From: Linanthus parryae
Lineage: Eukaryota; Streptophyta; Magnoliopsida; Ericales; Polemoniaceae
DNA: 64,000 bases
Direction: 5' to 3'
NCBI GenBank assembly: GCA_023055425.1
Contig: JALGPY010000010.1
Coordinates: forward strand, 50,153,863-50,217,862
Shown here: positions 21,855-32,641 of the stretch, piece by piece
How the letters are laid out: every line of letters begins with the position of its first letter
Position numbering within the stretch: position 1 is the first letter of the stretch
Notes under the pieces: model-generated
Told to the model about the DNA's origin: nothing
What the model saw: the letters and a program-made list of their open reading frames with translations, nothing else
Database searches by the model: none
Translations under genes and position numbers: made by a program

Positions 21855-24800
21855 TTAGACTTCCTTTTGCTTAATGCAAACCTCGACAGTAGGATGAAGA
21901 CAGGTATTGCCTTTGAATCTGATAGTTATCAAGGCCTGCTTTTGCACTTCCGGGTGCTGGATAATCAGAGAATTCCAAGCTTCCAGAAATTGATCCGTGA
22001 GCAGTTTAGCATGGTAAATTGGAGAAACAAAATCCCTGTCATTCTCCTGGTCCTCCTTTGTGAAAATCAACCTATTTCTATACAACCAATTTTCCATGTG
22101 ATTCCTCCAAGCCAGCTTAGTTTCCTAGGAAGATCTTGCATGCCAGATTGGGTAAGGACATCCCTGGTAAGCTGAGTAAGAGTATGGTGGGGGGAAAAGA
22201 AAAAGGAGACAAGGACCACAGAGGTTTCACATGTTTAAAGTGGAGCAGGAGGTGATCAGTGCTCTCATCATAGCTATGACACAAAGTACATTTTGAGGAT
22301 TTCCCTTGAATTATTTTGCTGACCTTAAGGTTTGTAGGGAGTTTACCTATGAGAGCTTGCCACAAGAATCAGAGATTTTGAAAGGGAGTTTAAGGAGCCA
22401 AAAACTATCCCAGGGGAAGTTCAACATGATGTCTTTCCATCCTGCCTCATTTGAGGCAGCTAAATCAGGACACAACTCACTCTTCCACAATTGTTTGTAG
22501 GCTGAGGCTACTGTGAACTCACCTGTGCCCGAAAAACTCCAACTATGGATGTCATCCTGATCAGTAATAGGCAAAGGAAGCCTAGTAATATGCTTTTGAA
22601 TCCATTGTGGTAATTGACAACCCTTGTCTGTCCTCCATTGTCTCCTTCCTTGACTGTTGAAAATCCAAGATTCCACCCTATCATCATTTACAGTTTCATT
22701 ATTATTGTTAGGGAGTATGTTTAGGAGGTTTGACAGGATAGGAGTATCGGGGATCCACCTATCTTTGTAAACTTTTACCATATCCCCTCTTCCTATGTCC
22801 CAAGAGACCCCTTGTCTAATCAGGTCTTTAACAGAAAAGAAGTCAGTCCAAATTTTGGATGATTTTTGGTTTGTCTTCCTACTGAGAAAGTCCTTTCGCT
22901 TACAATCTAGAGCAGAAGTACTTAGACAGAAGGCTATCCTTTTCAGTTACTATCCTCCAGGCTTGTTTGGCCAAGAGGGCTTGGTTGAGCAACTTGGGGG
23001 ATCTTAAATTAAGGCCTCCCGTGGACTTCGGTCTACAGAAATGTTTCCAGGAGACCCAATGGATTTTCTTTTTCCCCTCAGTGCCTTTCCAAATGAAAGA
23101 AGACATGATTTGTTCAATCCTTTTAAGGCCTTTTTTAGGAAATTTTATGTTTGAGAAGGGGTAAACTAGAATGCTAGTAAGGACAAATCTAACTAGAGTT
23201 ATTCTCCCTGCCTTATTAAGGCAGCAGCCAACCCATCCAGCACATTTACTCTCAACCTTCCTTACAATTTGTTCTGTTATTTCCTGAGTGTTGACTCCCA
23301 TTGATAAGGGAAGACCAAGGTATTGTCCTAAAGCCTCCCCCTGAGTGATCTGCAGTTGGGTTGACAGGGTCATCTTAGTGTGGAAGGAGCAGTTAGGACT
23401 TATAGTTAGAGTTGATTTTGCAAAATTAATCTCTTGCTCAGATTGGGAACAATAATCTTTAAAGATTTGGGCTAAGTTCTTTCCACTTTCCTCTTCAATT
23501 TTGAAGAAGAAGATGGAGTCATCAGCAAACTGAAGGTGTGTGATTGAAGGGCCATGAAGGTTGTGCTGGATGCCATGCAGCAAGTTATTCTCTTCAGCTC
23601 TCACAAGAGACCACTATAGGGCTTCAGCCGTGAGGACAAACAAGAAAAGGGATAGGGGGTCTCCCTGTCTTAGCCCACATGCTGGCTTAAAAAAATCAGA
23701 GGTGGAACCATTGACATTTAAAGAGGACGTAGTAACACACTCCATGATTAAGTTGATGAAAGACATTGGGAATCCAAATTTGGTGAGAGTGCATCTAAGG
23801 AAGTCCCACCTGACTCTATCAAAGGCCTTGGACATGTCGATTTTGAGGGTTGCATAAGCCTCATTTGGTGGGAGATGGTCTTTAGTGATAAAATGCATCA
23901 GGTCCGAGGCAATAGCAGTGTTGTCCTGTATTACTCTTCCCGGGACAAAGTCAGATTGATTCCATCTCACAATGTAGGGGAAGACTAATTTCAATCTATT
24001 TGCTAAAACTTTCGCAATAATACGATAGATGACATTGGTAAGGCTGATAGGTCTGTAGTCCCTAACTGTTTGTGGCTGCTCCCCCTTAGGGATAAGGACT
24101 ATGACAGTTCTATTTGACTCCCTAAGCATATGGCCCGAATTTAGAAAGGAAAGCACTGCACGTATCGTCCGGCTTCCCACCAAATGCCAATATTTTTGGA
24201 AGAAAATTGGTGGAATACCATCATGTCCAGATGCTTTAAGGGGACTCATGGAGAAAACAGCTTTGATCACCTCCTTGGAGGTGAAAGGTTTCAGAATCTC
24301 TTGGCATTGGTTTGCATTGAGAGCTACCCCTATGGTGTCCAGGATAGGTAAATCATTATTTTGTTCCTCTTCACCTTGGCTCTGGAATAAACTTCTAAAA
24401 TAGCAAGTGAAAGCATTGCTAATTTCAGTCTGAGTTGTAAGGGGAGTCCCTTGATCTGAGGTAATGGTCCAAATGTGGTTTCTGTGTCTACGAAGCTTAG
24501 TGGATAAGTGAAAAAATCTGGTATTTTTGTCCCCATGGGTGAGCCATTTGCAATGGGCCCTTTGAGCCCAAAAGATCTCATTGTCTAGAAGCAGTTGATT
24601 AAGAGTTCGCCTTGCTTCTAAAAACTGTTTCATGGCAACATGATCAGGTAAGAGACTATGATAATGCAAAGCAGCTTGTCTCTGCTCTTCAATCCGATTT
24701 TGTAAGGAACCGTTTTGCTTAGCCCATAGAATAATGGTTCTTACAATAATCTTAAGGAGCTGTTGAAGTTTGAAGAGTGAGATCCGGGTATATCAAGGGT

Positions 24801-25582
24801 CCAAATGAACTTGAGAATTTTGTGGACTGCTTGGTGATTAGTCCACCAAGCCTCAAACTTGTACATCTTTCTTGCTCTAACATGCATGGGTTAGGTGGTA
24901 ACCATGATGGGACAGTGGTCAGAGGAGAAGAAGCATAGGTTCTGTTGGTGACTATTAGGCATAAAATTGAGCCAATCAGAATTAAACCAGGCCATGTCTA
25001 GCCTCTCAAAGGTTGGTGTGGCACTTATCCTATTATTTGTCCAGGTGAACCAGGGTCCAACATGCTTCAGCTCCATCATACCCCAATTATGGAGGTAATC
25101 CCTTAGAGCTCCAGCACCATGATCTTGATGACCATTTGGGCCTAGTTTATCATCTGGGGAGATTACTTGATTGAAATCTCCTACCATGAGAAAGGAAGAG
25201 AGATATTCTCAACTTGGGAGTTGATTTCCTCCAACACCTTACCTCTAGCTTGCAAGTTAGGGTGACCATACAGAAGTCCTAAGAGACATTCGATCCTTGT
25301 GGGGAGGAAAACATGGAGCAGAATGAAGTGTTTAGAAGAGTATGTAACAGCTATAGAGATAGTGTTTCTCCAGCCTACCCACAACCCCCCTGAGTTCCCA
25401 TCAGAGTCAATTCCAAAGGAGTTGAAACCTAACTTTTTAAGCTTTTTATTTAAAAATTGTACAGAATGTTTTGTTTCAGAGAGGAAGATGAGGTTAGCAT
25501 TTGTTTTCTTCGTCAGTTTGTACACATCTAGAACTGCAGGTCTCTAACCAATTCCCCTGCAGTTCCAAGCTAAGGCGTTCAT
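21855..25582 (-). pseudogene. LINE-1 ORF2: endonuclease, reverse transcriptase, zf-RVT
   Basis: Starts at the ATG at 25582 with a typical WNCRGIG motif, followed at once by an in-frame TAG. Endonuclease: IFLSETKHSVQF (Glu), GLWVGW, MVGDFNQVISP, GPWFTWTNNR and FSSDHCPIMV. RT: DYRPISLTNVIYRIIAKVLA, motif A (LKIDMSKAFDRVRWDFL) and LRQGDPLSLFLF, then an in-frame TAG at 23614-23616. It continues with motif C (LQFADDSIFFF) and the L1 thumb (YLGLPLSMGVN). The zf-RVT domain near 22365-22250 carries the CTLCHSYDESTDHLLLHF pattern. No RNase H domain follows. Catalytic residues are kept, but several frameshifts (near 25185, 24890, 22900 and 22350) break the chain. Confidence 0.88.
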
Positions 25583-25737
25583 GGCAATTCTGGAGGTTGT
25601 TGAGGGACAACCTGCCTAAACCCATGACCCAGAAGACCCATGTTTCCTCTACTTACCTCGCCGATATAGTTTTGGTTTCTAAGATTCACTACGCCATAAC
25701 TTGAAAAAGTAGAACAAGAACTAACAGAACAAAGAAA

Positions 25738-27780
25738 TCAAAAACCTAGAGGATTGACAAGGTGGGGAATAGGGGATATGCGAAATTGCTTACCTAGATT
25801 GAGGCTGTCCTCCATTCTCCACTGTCGTCTCTTCCTTGGCGGCATCACCCTCTCCTTCTCTTCAGCCATGTCTGTCCTTTTCAGGCTTGTATCCACCATG
25901 TCCTTACTGATGACATTGTTTTCCCCCATTTCTGCATGTCCTTCAATCTCGTCTTCATCATCACTTATGATGATAATCTCTGGATTTCCCCCCTCTTCCT
26001 TTTGGTTGATTGCTTCCCCTTCGATTCTCGATATCAAAGCCTCCAGCATATCAAGCTTTCTTTCCATCAGCTCCTCCATGGCTTCTTCCCTTAACTCCCA
26101 TTCTGAATCATCATCATCTGAGAGGTCCCCAAACTCCGACACTTCCATCTTGAATGTCGGCCATGTGAGAAGGGGTTCCTCATCAGTGACCGGAATAATA
26201 GCACGACACTCATTGATACTCTGCTTTTCCTCCATCTTTTCTTTGTCCACTTCCATCGTCTGGGTTTCTCCTCTCTCTTTACAAACTGGAGTGATTTCAT
26301 CGTTGCCATCAACGTTTATCTTCCTTACTGTCATAGAGCTCTCACCCCTCTCCACGTTTGGCGAAATCAGCTCTTGACACACCTTTTTCCCTTTTATATC
26401 CTGCTCAGCTAGAAAACCAATCGATTGAGCTTCTCCCAAAGTCAAGACGTCCCCTTCCTTCCTCAGGACCATAAAATCCCCGCATGCATGTATCTCGGGA
26501 CTCGATGCAATGGATATATTTCCCTATCCTGTCCCCACCTCCACGGTTCCCAATGGGGGTTGATTCATCCCTTCATCATGCAACCTTTCAGTTTCTCCAA
26601 ACCTGTCCGCCGGAATTTCTCCCATTGCGATTAATGAACTGAGCTTTAATGCTACCTGCTGCAGAATTGTGGTAGTTGAAACAGGTTCATTTAATCTAAT
26701 ATTTTGGTGTGGTGGATGTGATTGAAGGGGCAAGGGGGATAAAACCGAGGTGGGATAATTGAATGAGGTAGGAGGAGAAGAGGAGTCGGTTTTGGAGGAT
26801 GAACCTGATGAACTGACCCCAAAAATGAGGTTGGACTCATTAACTATAAAGGGGGGGGAGATTGGTGCTAAGGGTTCATTTAGATCATGAACCATAACTT
26901 TAGTGAACCTGTTAGGGCCGTAAAGCCGAAAAGCTCTCAATCTTGGGGGTGAAAAGGGGGTATTGGTGCTCAATCATTATGGGAACAACATTTCCGAAAC
27001 CAGCCTCTTGGTACCTATTGTTCAAATTCTCAACCACCATCCACTCTTCCCAGTCACAAGAGGAAATTTTGTGTCCAATCCGACCACATTTCAAACAGAT
27101 TTTAAAAACCCTCTCGTACCTGAAAAATAGCCATGTAGGAGCACCATCCAGCAAGTGAAGAAAAGCACCCGGCATCAATGGTTTATGAGGGTCAATTCTT
27201 ATGCGGATGCGAAAGAAATCCATATTCACCACTCTCTGATCGTTCCAGTCAATCTCCACAACCTCACCTGCTAGCTTGCCCAAATCCTCCGCCAACTGAA
27301 AGGCAAAGTACTCCATTGACACTCCATGAACCTGCATCCAGACCTATGTGGATGGGAAATCCACTTCTGCTAGAACTAGGTTTGGCTCTCTGTCTTGTAA
27401 CATCAGGGCTTTTCCTCTAACAGACACCAATTTTTCCTTTAGCAACGCCACTTTGTCTTGTGGATCCAAACAGTGGAAAAGGTAAACGTTTTGCTTTCTT
27501 TCAACCACCACCATATTTAGTGTGCCCAGCTAACATTTATCTCCTCTTGAACCGCAGTAGATGGAACATGGCTTTCATCCAGAAACTTCCCTATGATAGT
27601 ATTGTGCCAGAGGTTCCTCAAAGAGGCAACAAGAACTGGGTTAACAAACATTGTTGGCCCTTGCCTTGGAAGAGGAATGAAACTCGGGTAAAAAACCTGG
27701 TAATCTGGACTAGAGGGAGGAGAGTTGAGATCATTGAGTAAGACAGAAAGAAAGGAAGAAGAAGAAGAAGAAGTTGACAT
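25738..27780 (-). pseudogene. LINE-1 ORF1: nucleic-acid-binding protein with CCHC knuckle
   Basis: Starts at the ATG at 27780 with a Ser run. It matches the plant LINE ORF1 layout: an N-terminal DUF4283-like region (GKFLDESHVPSTAVQEEI, then other frames), the middle MEYFAFQLAEDLGKLAGEVV and a zf-CCHC_4 knuckle (CLKCGRIGHKISSC). A long acidic, low-complexity tail follows, with ISDDEDEIEG near 25960 and a basic end (PPRKRRQWRMED). Three frames are needed, with shifts near 27510, 26940 and 26500, and there is an in-frame stop near 27340. ORF1 of L1-type elements coats the RNA; this copy is not translatable as a whole. Confidence 0.82.
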
Positions 27781-28404
27781 AGGAGGAAAGACTAGCAGAA
27801 ACCCTAACCCTAAAACCTAACGTAACCCTAGTTGCTCTCTAATTGGTCAGAAGGGGTGGCATGCAAGACTCCTAGACCTTTAGCTACAGTAGCTCTGACC
27901 AGCACAGAACCTAACTGCAGTTAATCTTCTGAACATGAGTTAAGCCATGCAAGCCTCCAAACATCCACTTTTGCTGCTCTCAAACTAGTCCGCCAACCAT
28001 CTTGTGAAGATTTGTTCAACAAGCAAAGTTAATGCCAAATTGAAACGAATGGGGTGAAATGATTGTTGGAAACCGAGTAGTCTTAATATTAGACGATCTT
28101 AGTCACCTGCTTTCTAGCCACTCAAAACCTAAAGCTCTGCTGCAATGATATCACATCAGCCAATAAGAAAAACTTGAGAAACGGGTAGTGGAAAGGGAGA
28201 GAAGAAAGAGAAGTTAGAAGATGACTAGAACAGGTTCTTTGATTTAACTCAGTGAGTGATTGATTGTTTTGTGATAAAAGCAGGAAGATGAGTCGAGCAG
28301 GTTGAAGGATGGATCAGCTGTAATGGCAGAAGAAAGACAAAGTGGTAGAAAAAGATTTTTCTAGAGAGAGAAAGCTCTGTCGAGAGCAAATATCGACGGA
28401 CAGA

Positions 28405-28421
28405 TATTTTTTAATAGACTT
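28405..28421. repeat. LINE-1 target-site duplication, right copy
   Basis: The sequence tattttttaatagactt, identical to 21364-21380. It immediately follows the 5' end of the LINE. Confidence 0.9.
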
Positions 28422-29446
28422 ACTGTTACTTCTGCATATGATGTATCATTAACTTTCGTTTAACAATTACATAGAATATCATAATATTCATAATCTAACA
28501 TACACGACCCTATAACTACGCCGCTTGTGAGACTTGAACTGAAGACCCTCAGATGAACTACTTTTTTTTGAGGGGACAAATGAACTACCTTGGAGCCCTA
28601 ATCAGTGGGCCAAATGGCTTGTTCGTATCATCAAGTTTTTTGAATTAGAAACTTTGGAAGTTAGTGTGTAGTGCCGTGAATTAAATACATATGCCCCTAT
28701 TGTCGAAGACATTTTCCACTACATAGGATGCCTGGATTATACGCAGTCAAACTATAATTTAAGCTTCGCAATACTCGCAGTTTTATGTGTTTCATAATGT
28801 AAAATTACAATTTTGGGTAGACTGTGGACACGAATTATGATGAACTGAGTTGATGCTTTGCAAAACTGAAAGTGGCTACGGAATTATGGTTATTAGGAGA
28901 TAATTTTACCATTTTGAATTATCCAAAATCATGTTTAGATGAATGAAAAATCCAAGCGTGAAAGTTAGGCCTGGTCGTGGGCCATGTATGGCTGGGTTGG
29001 CTCGGACCGATCCGGGCTGAGTGTCTAAAACGGTGAACCTAAGCCTAATCCGACCCGCCAATCAAGCCAAGACTGAAGCCCAGACCCGTAACATTATAAA
29101 AAATCTAAATCCAACCCACGCGTCAAAGCTTTAATTTAATTTAATTTAATTTTAAATAAAATAAATAAAAATAATGACAGTTTAATATTACTTTACGAAA
29201 CAATATCAATTAAAAAGTAATGAAAAAAATTTAAGAACGGTTCGAACAAGCAGGGGTCTAGATCTAGGACCGACTCGAGGCAGTGCTCATTATCATACTT
29301 GACAACATCTTCCTTTGGTCACATCAGCGCTAATCTTCGTACCGGAATTGCAGTAGCCGCCATAGGTACCCCCGTACCGGGGTTTTCTTCTTCACTTAGA
29401 GAGATGTGCATTTTCTTTTCTCTTCTGTTTCTAATCTACCACCTTT
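28422..29446. other. Intergenic between LINE-1 and element C
   Basis: About 1 kb of host DNA without a gene. It includes a micro-insertion at 28553-28588. A GC-rich stretch at 28970-29115 (ggcctggtcgtgggccatgt...) looks like the edge of a degraded DNA transposon, but no matching second end was found. Confidence 0.45.
28553..28588. repeat. Micro-insertion: poly-T/GAGGGG with 9-bp flanking duplication
   Basis: The sequence atgaactac occurs at 28553-28561 and 28580-28588. The 18 bases between them are a T run followed by gaggggacaa. On the minus strand this reads ...CCCCTC followed by poly(A), nearly the same as the last bases of LINE-2 (CCCTC followed by poly(A)). Confidence 0.65.
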
Positions 29447-29451
29447 ATCAG
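29447..29451. repeat. Element C target-site duplication, left (ATCAG)
   Basis: ATCAG immediately precedes the 5' LTR and is identical to 44216-44220. Confidence 0.9.
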
Positions 29452-29486
29452 TGTAGATAGTGCTTTCTGAGCAGACAGATCTTGGC

Positions 29487-29558
29487 CACGTGGCAATCAT
29501 CCAGCACACCATATTGTGCTACATACACACTGGATCACCAGCCGCGCTGATCCACGTG
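29487..29558 (+). promoter_or_regulatory. Two G-boxes in element C LTR
   Basis: CACGTG at 29487-29492 (core of the palindrome GCCACGTGGC, 29485-29494) and at 29553-29558. G-boxes bind plant bZIP and bHLH factors and are common in light- and stress-responsive promoters. Both are conserved in the 3' LTR. Use by the element is an inference. Confidence 0.55.
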
Positions 29559-29898
29559 GGGGCTGCGAGACAGGGCCCTCGCATACCACTGCACGGGACT
29601 TGTAGGGACTTAGTGGTCTGGAGGCTAGAGTAAGTCCTGTCGCGTGCGAGCCAAGCTCGCGCGCGACCTTTAGTAACTGCTTTTGAGAGATTTATGGCAC
29701 GAGCTCCATAAACCCGGTCAACCCGGTCAAACCCGGTCAACCCGGTCAAACCCGGTCAACCCCATAACGGTTCCGGTATTCGCGCATAACGTGCTGTAAC
29801 GGTCCCTATATACGCGGACGAACGTGCCGTTGTGGTTAAGCTAATTAAGCCGCCATTGATGGGCGCATTAACCACACTGCAACGGTCACATTCTCCGT

Positions 29899-29906
29899 TA
29901 TATATA
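29899..29906 (+). promoter_or_regulatory. Probable TATA box of element C
   Basis: TATATATA lies about 200 bp before the end of the LTR, the usual place for an LTR promoter. The 3' LTR copy is shorter by TA. Confidence 0.55.
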
Positions 29907-30100
29907 GGACGTTAACCTTTCCATACAAAGGAGGACACACCAGACATATGCGGAAGCTCTGCCAAACCCCAGTCTCTCTCTCAGACAGTGCTACTGCCTT
30001 ACTCTCTCCCTACACACAACCCAACACTTCCTGTGCCATTTTCTATTCTCTGCCCTTGGTGTACACAGAGTTCTCCCTGCCGGATTCTCTTGTGCACATT

Positions 30101-30118
30101 TTGGTGAACCCCACGTGA
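30101..30118 (+). other. Element C primer-binding site (candidate)
   Basis: The sequence after the LTR is ttTGGTGAACCCCACGTG. The TGG two to three bases after the LTR end marks the expected position. I cannot assign the tRNA primer with confidence. Confidence 0.55.
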
Positions 30119-30138
30119 ACTTACCATTGCAAGCAACC

Positions 30139-32599
30139 ATGTCTCGGGAGGATGATGTCAGTAACAGATCGCCTTCCACGGAGACCGCCTCAGGAGAGGA
30201 GATTCGCCGTACTCCTACAGCTACCGGCGACGCTCCGACGCTAGAAGCCTTGGACGCTACCATCCAGAATCAGGCGAAGGCTCTCAAAGCTCAATCTGCA
30301 CAGCTAGAACGGATCATGGCTGTCTTGGGGACTCTTGCTCCAAACCCCGCACCAGCCAACAGCTCAATTGTTGCCTCTCGCTGCTCACACTCCTCAGCCT
30401 TCGGCGTTGGTACCTAACCCTGCCTCACAGTATCCCTTGCCTCCTCCAACGGCAATCTGGGGTAACGTGAATTCACAATATGTCCCTAGTCCTCCTGCGA
30501 CATATGTGTCGCCTCCGCCTGCGGCAACCCCTCCTCCCGCTGCCGAGGGAAGCGCTCCGGAGTGTATGACGTCGCTGCAACGGCGCATAGACACTATTCT
30601 GGCTCACCAATCGTTCGCGGATAACATCATCCCGAAGCTTGGCAACAATCCGCCTATTCCACGAGAGATCTATCTTATGCATAACCCTGCTGGGTACAAG
30701 GCTTCTAAATGGGACAAGTTCGAAGACGTCAATGGGAACGCCCATGAGCATGTCATGCGCTTCATTGATGTAATGGGGCCGTATGGGGCTGATCCTAAGC
30801 TGCTGATGCGCGAGTTCCCGAAATCCTTGGGGAACGTGGCTTACAAGTGGTACCGGACGCTGGAAGCCGGATCCGTAAAGACTTGGGACGACATGGTCCA
30901 GAAGTTTTACACCAAGTTCTTCCAGATGGAGGAAAAGGTGACGATGATTCACCTCTCGCGGATGTATCAGAAGCGCGAGGAGGACGGAATAACATTCATC
31001 AAGAAGTTCAGAGCCAAGTCCTTGGAATGCAAAGATGTTATACTCGAAAGCAGACTCGTGGAAATATGCCTGCAATGCATGCGAGACGAGTACAAAGGTA
31101 TGCTTATCAACCTGCAGACGCCTACATTTTCGAAGCTAATCGAATGCACGAAAAACATTGAGCCTATAGTAGAGAGGCAGAAAAAGAGGAACGCCCCTGA
31201 GCGATCCTCGGGCGGTACTACTTTCAAAATCGGGAGATTCAGCTACAAGAGGGGACGCGAGGCTGAAGTGAATACGGTCTCACCCCAAAATAAGCCGAAG
31301 ATAGTGAACTTTGATGCACCACCTCTGCCATGTTCGGTGGAAGAAGCAAGCGACCTTTGCAGACAATGGCGTAAGGACAGTGTCCTACCGCCGCTCGAAA
31401 AGGCACCCTCCAGGGAGATGGTGAGGGACCCGAAGTGGTGCGAATATCACGGAAAGGTTATGCATCCCACGGCGGACTGCAAGAAGCTCAGAATCATGTT
31501 TAGCCAAAAAATGAAGAATGGCGAACTGATCGTCAGTGATCAAAGGCAGGATGTGAGCAACAATCCACTCCCTGCCCATGCGGAGCAAGAATCGAAAGGC
31601 AAAGAGGTCGCTATGATCTCGATTGTGGATCTTGAAGAGGTCGCAGAGGATGGTCTACCCACCATTGCCGAGATCCATGATGATGAGGATTACAGCATAG
31701 ACACGGAGGACGAACGTGCCGATCGAATGAAGGGATCGCATGGGTTCAGCAGGTTCTTCGACGAGATGAATTTCTCAGAAAAATGCCGGACGGAGATGAC
31801 AGAGATGATCCTGAGGATAGCAGAAGATTACGAGGAGGATCTCGTAGTCTCCAATGGAAAAGTTGTCAGGGCATCTCGCCCTACAGAAAAGGTCATAACC
31901 TTCTCCGCAAGCGAAAAAAAGACAGATGCGAGCCATCAGAAGCCTCTGTTTGTGACAGCCATCATCAATGGCGTGGAGTTCAAAAGAGCGTTCGTTGACG
32001 GAGGAGTAGCAGTTAACGCTTTTTCGCTCCATACTCTGAAACTAGCGGGAATTCCAGAGCACAAGATTGTCAAACGTCCATCCCCGCTGATGGGATTCGG
32101 AAGCGACTCCAGAATGACGATAGGATGGATCCGCCTGGGTGTCCAGATTGTCAAAATCAAGTGCTCAGCAAAATTCTATGTCATAGATGCGAACACTACG
32201 TATCACATGATCATTGGCCGAGCCTGGATTCATCGCTTTGTTGCTGTCCCTTCAACAGCTCATCAAGTGATGAAGGCCATTTGGAATGACAGAATAGTTG
32301 AGATACCTGCTTCGACAAATCCTTTCAACATGGATGAAGCGCATCTCAGTGAGGCAGTGTGGTTCACCGAGATGGCAGATGAGCAAACGCCGGGATCATT
32401 CAACCCCACTCCTTTTCCCCGTGGGGAGGATATCAAAGATCAGTCACCTGCAGGAGTGATGGTGACAAGAGGGGATGCCAAGGAAAAGCCGCCTACGCGA
32501 GAAGAGGCGCCGCGGATTGCCTACCAGCGAAAGAACGTGTATACTCTGAAAAGGATAGCAAAACATGATCCTGAAGGCAAGGAGATAGAGAGTTTCTAA
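30139..32599 (+). pseudogene. Element C gag and protease (frameshifted near the N-terminus)
   Basis: The first frame starts at the ATG at 30139 (MSREDDVSNRSPSTETAS). It has a coiled-coil-like stretch (ATIQNQAKALKAQSAQLER) and enters a Pro/Ala region where it shifts to the frame that runs on to 32599, near 30345-30370. That frame gives a Pro-rich linker, the Retrotrans_gag core (KASKWDKFEDVNGNAHEHV, YKWYRTLEAGSVKTWDDMV, FIKKFRAKSLECKD) and a Tat-type knuckle (WCEYHGKVMHPTADC). The aspartic protease region carries FKRAFVDGGVAVNAFSLHTL and YHMIIGRAWIHRF. The frame closes with TAA at 32597, and RT follows about 40 bp downstream in the same frame. Confidence 0.88.
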
Positions 32600-32641
32600 G
32601 CCAATGGGAAGAAATGCTATCGCATATGAAGGTGCGCGGGG

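Larger units (their letters stand above)
21381..28404 (-). mobile_element. LINE-1: complete L1-type element, mutated, with perfect 17-bp target-site duplication
   Basis: The element is 7.0 kb on the minus strand: 5' end at 28404, 5' UTR of about 620 bp, ORF1 (27780-25738), ORF2 (25582-about 21855) and a 3' UTR ending in a short poly(A), seen as a T run after 21380. The 17-bp sequence tattttttaatagactt flanks it exactly on both sides (21364-21380 and 28405-28421). This shows one complete target-primed insertion, not a truncated one. Both ORFs contain frameshifts or stops, so it is now inactive. The lack of divergence in the duplication suggests a fairly recent insertion. Confidence 0.92.
29452..30098 (+). 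repeat. Element C 5' LTR
   Basis: 647 bp, TG...CA (TGTAGATAG ... TGTGCACA). It contains two CACGTG G-boxes (29487-29492, in the perfect palindrome GCCACGTGGC, and 29553-29558). About five ACCCGGTCAA-type tandem units lie at 29711-29763, and a TATATATA box at about 29899-29906. With the TATA box there, the RNA should start near 29930 and include about 170 bases of R-U5. Confidence 0.93.

Noticed and set aside
28970..29240. Possible DNA transposon end (ggcctggtcgtgggcc...)
   Set aside because: No second inverted end or duplication was found, so no element could be bounded.
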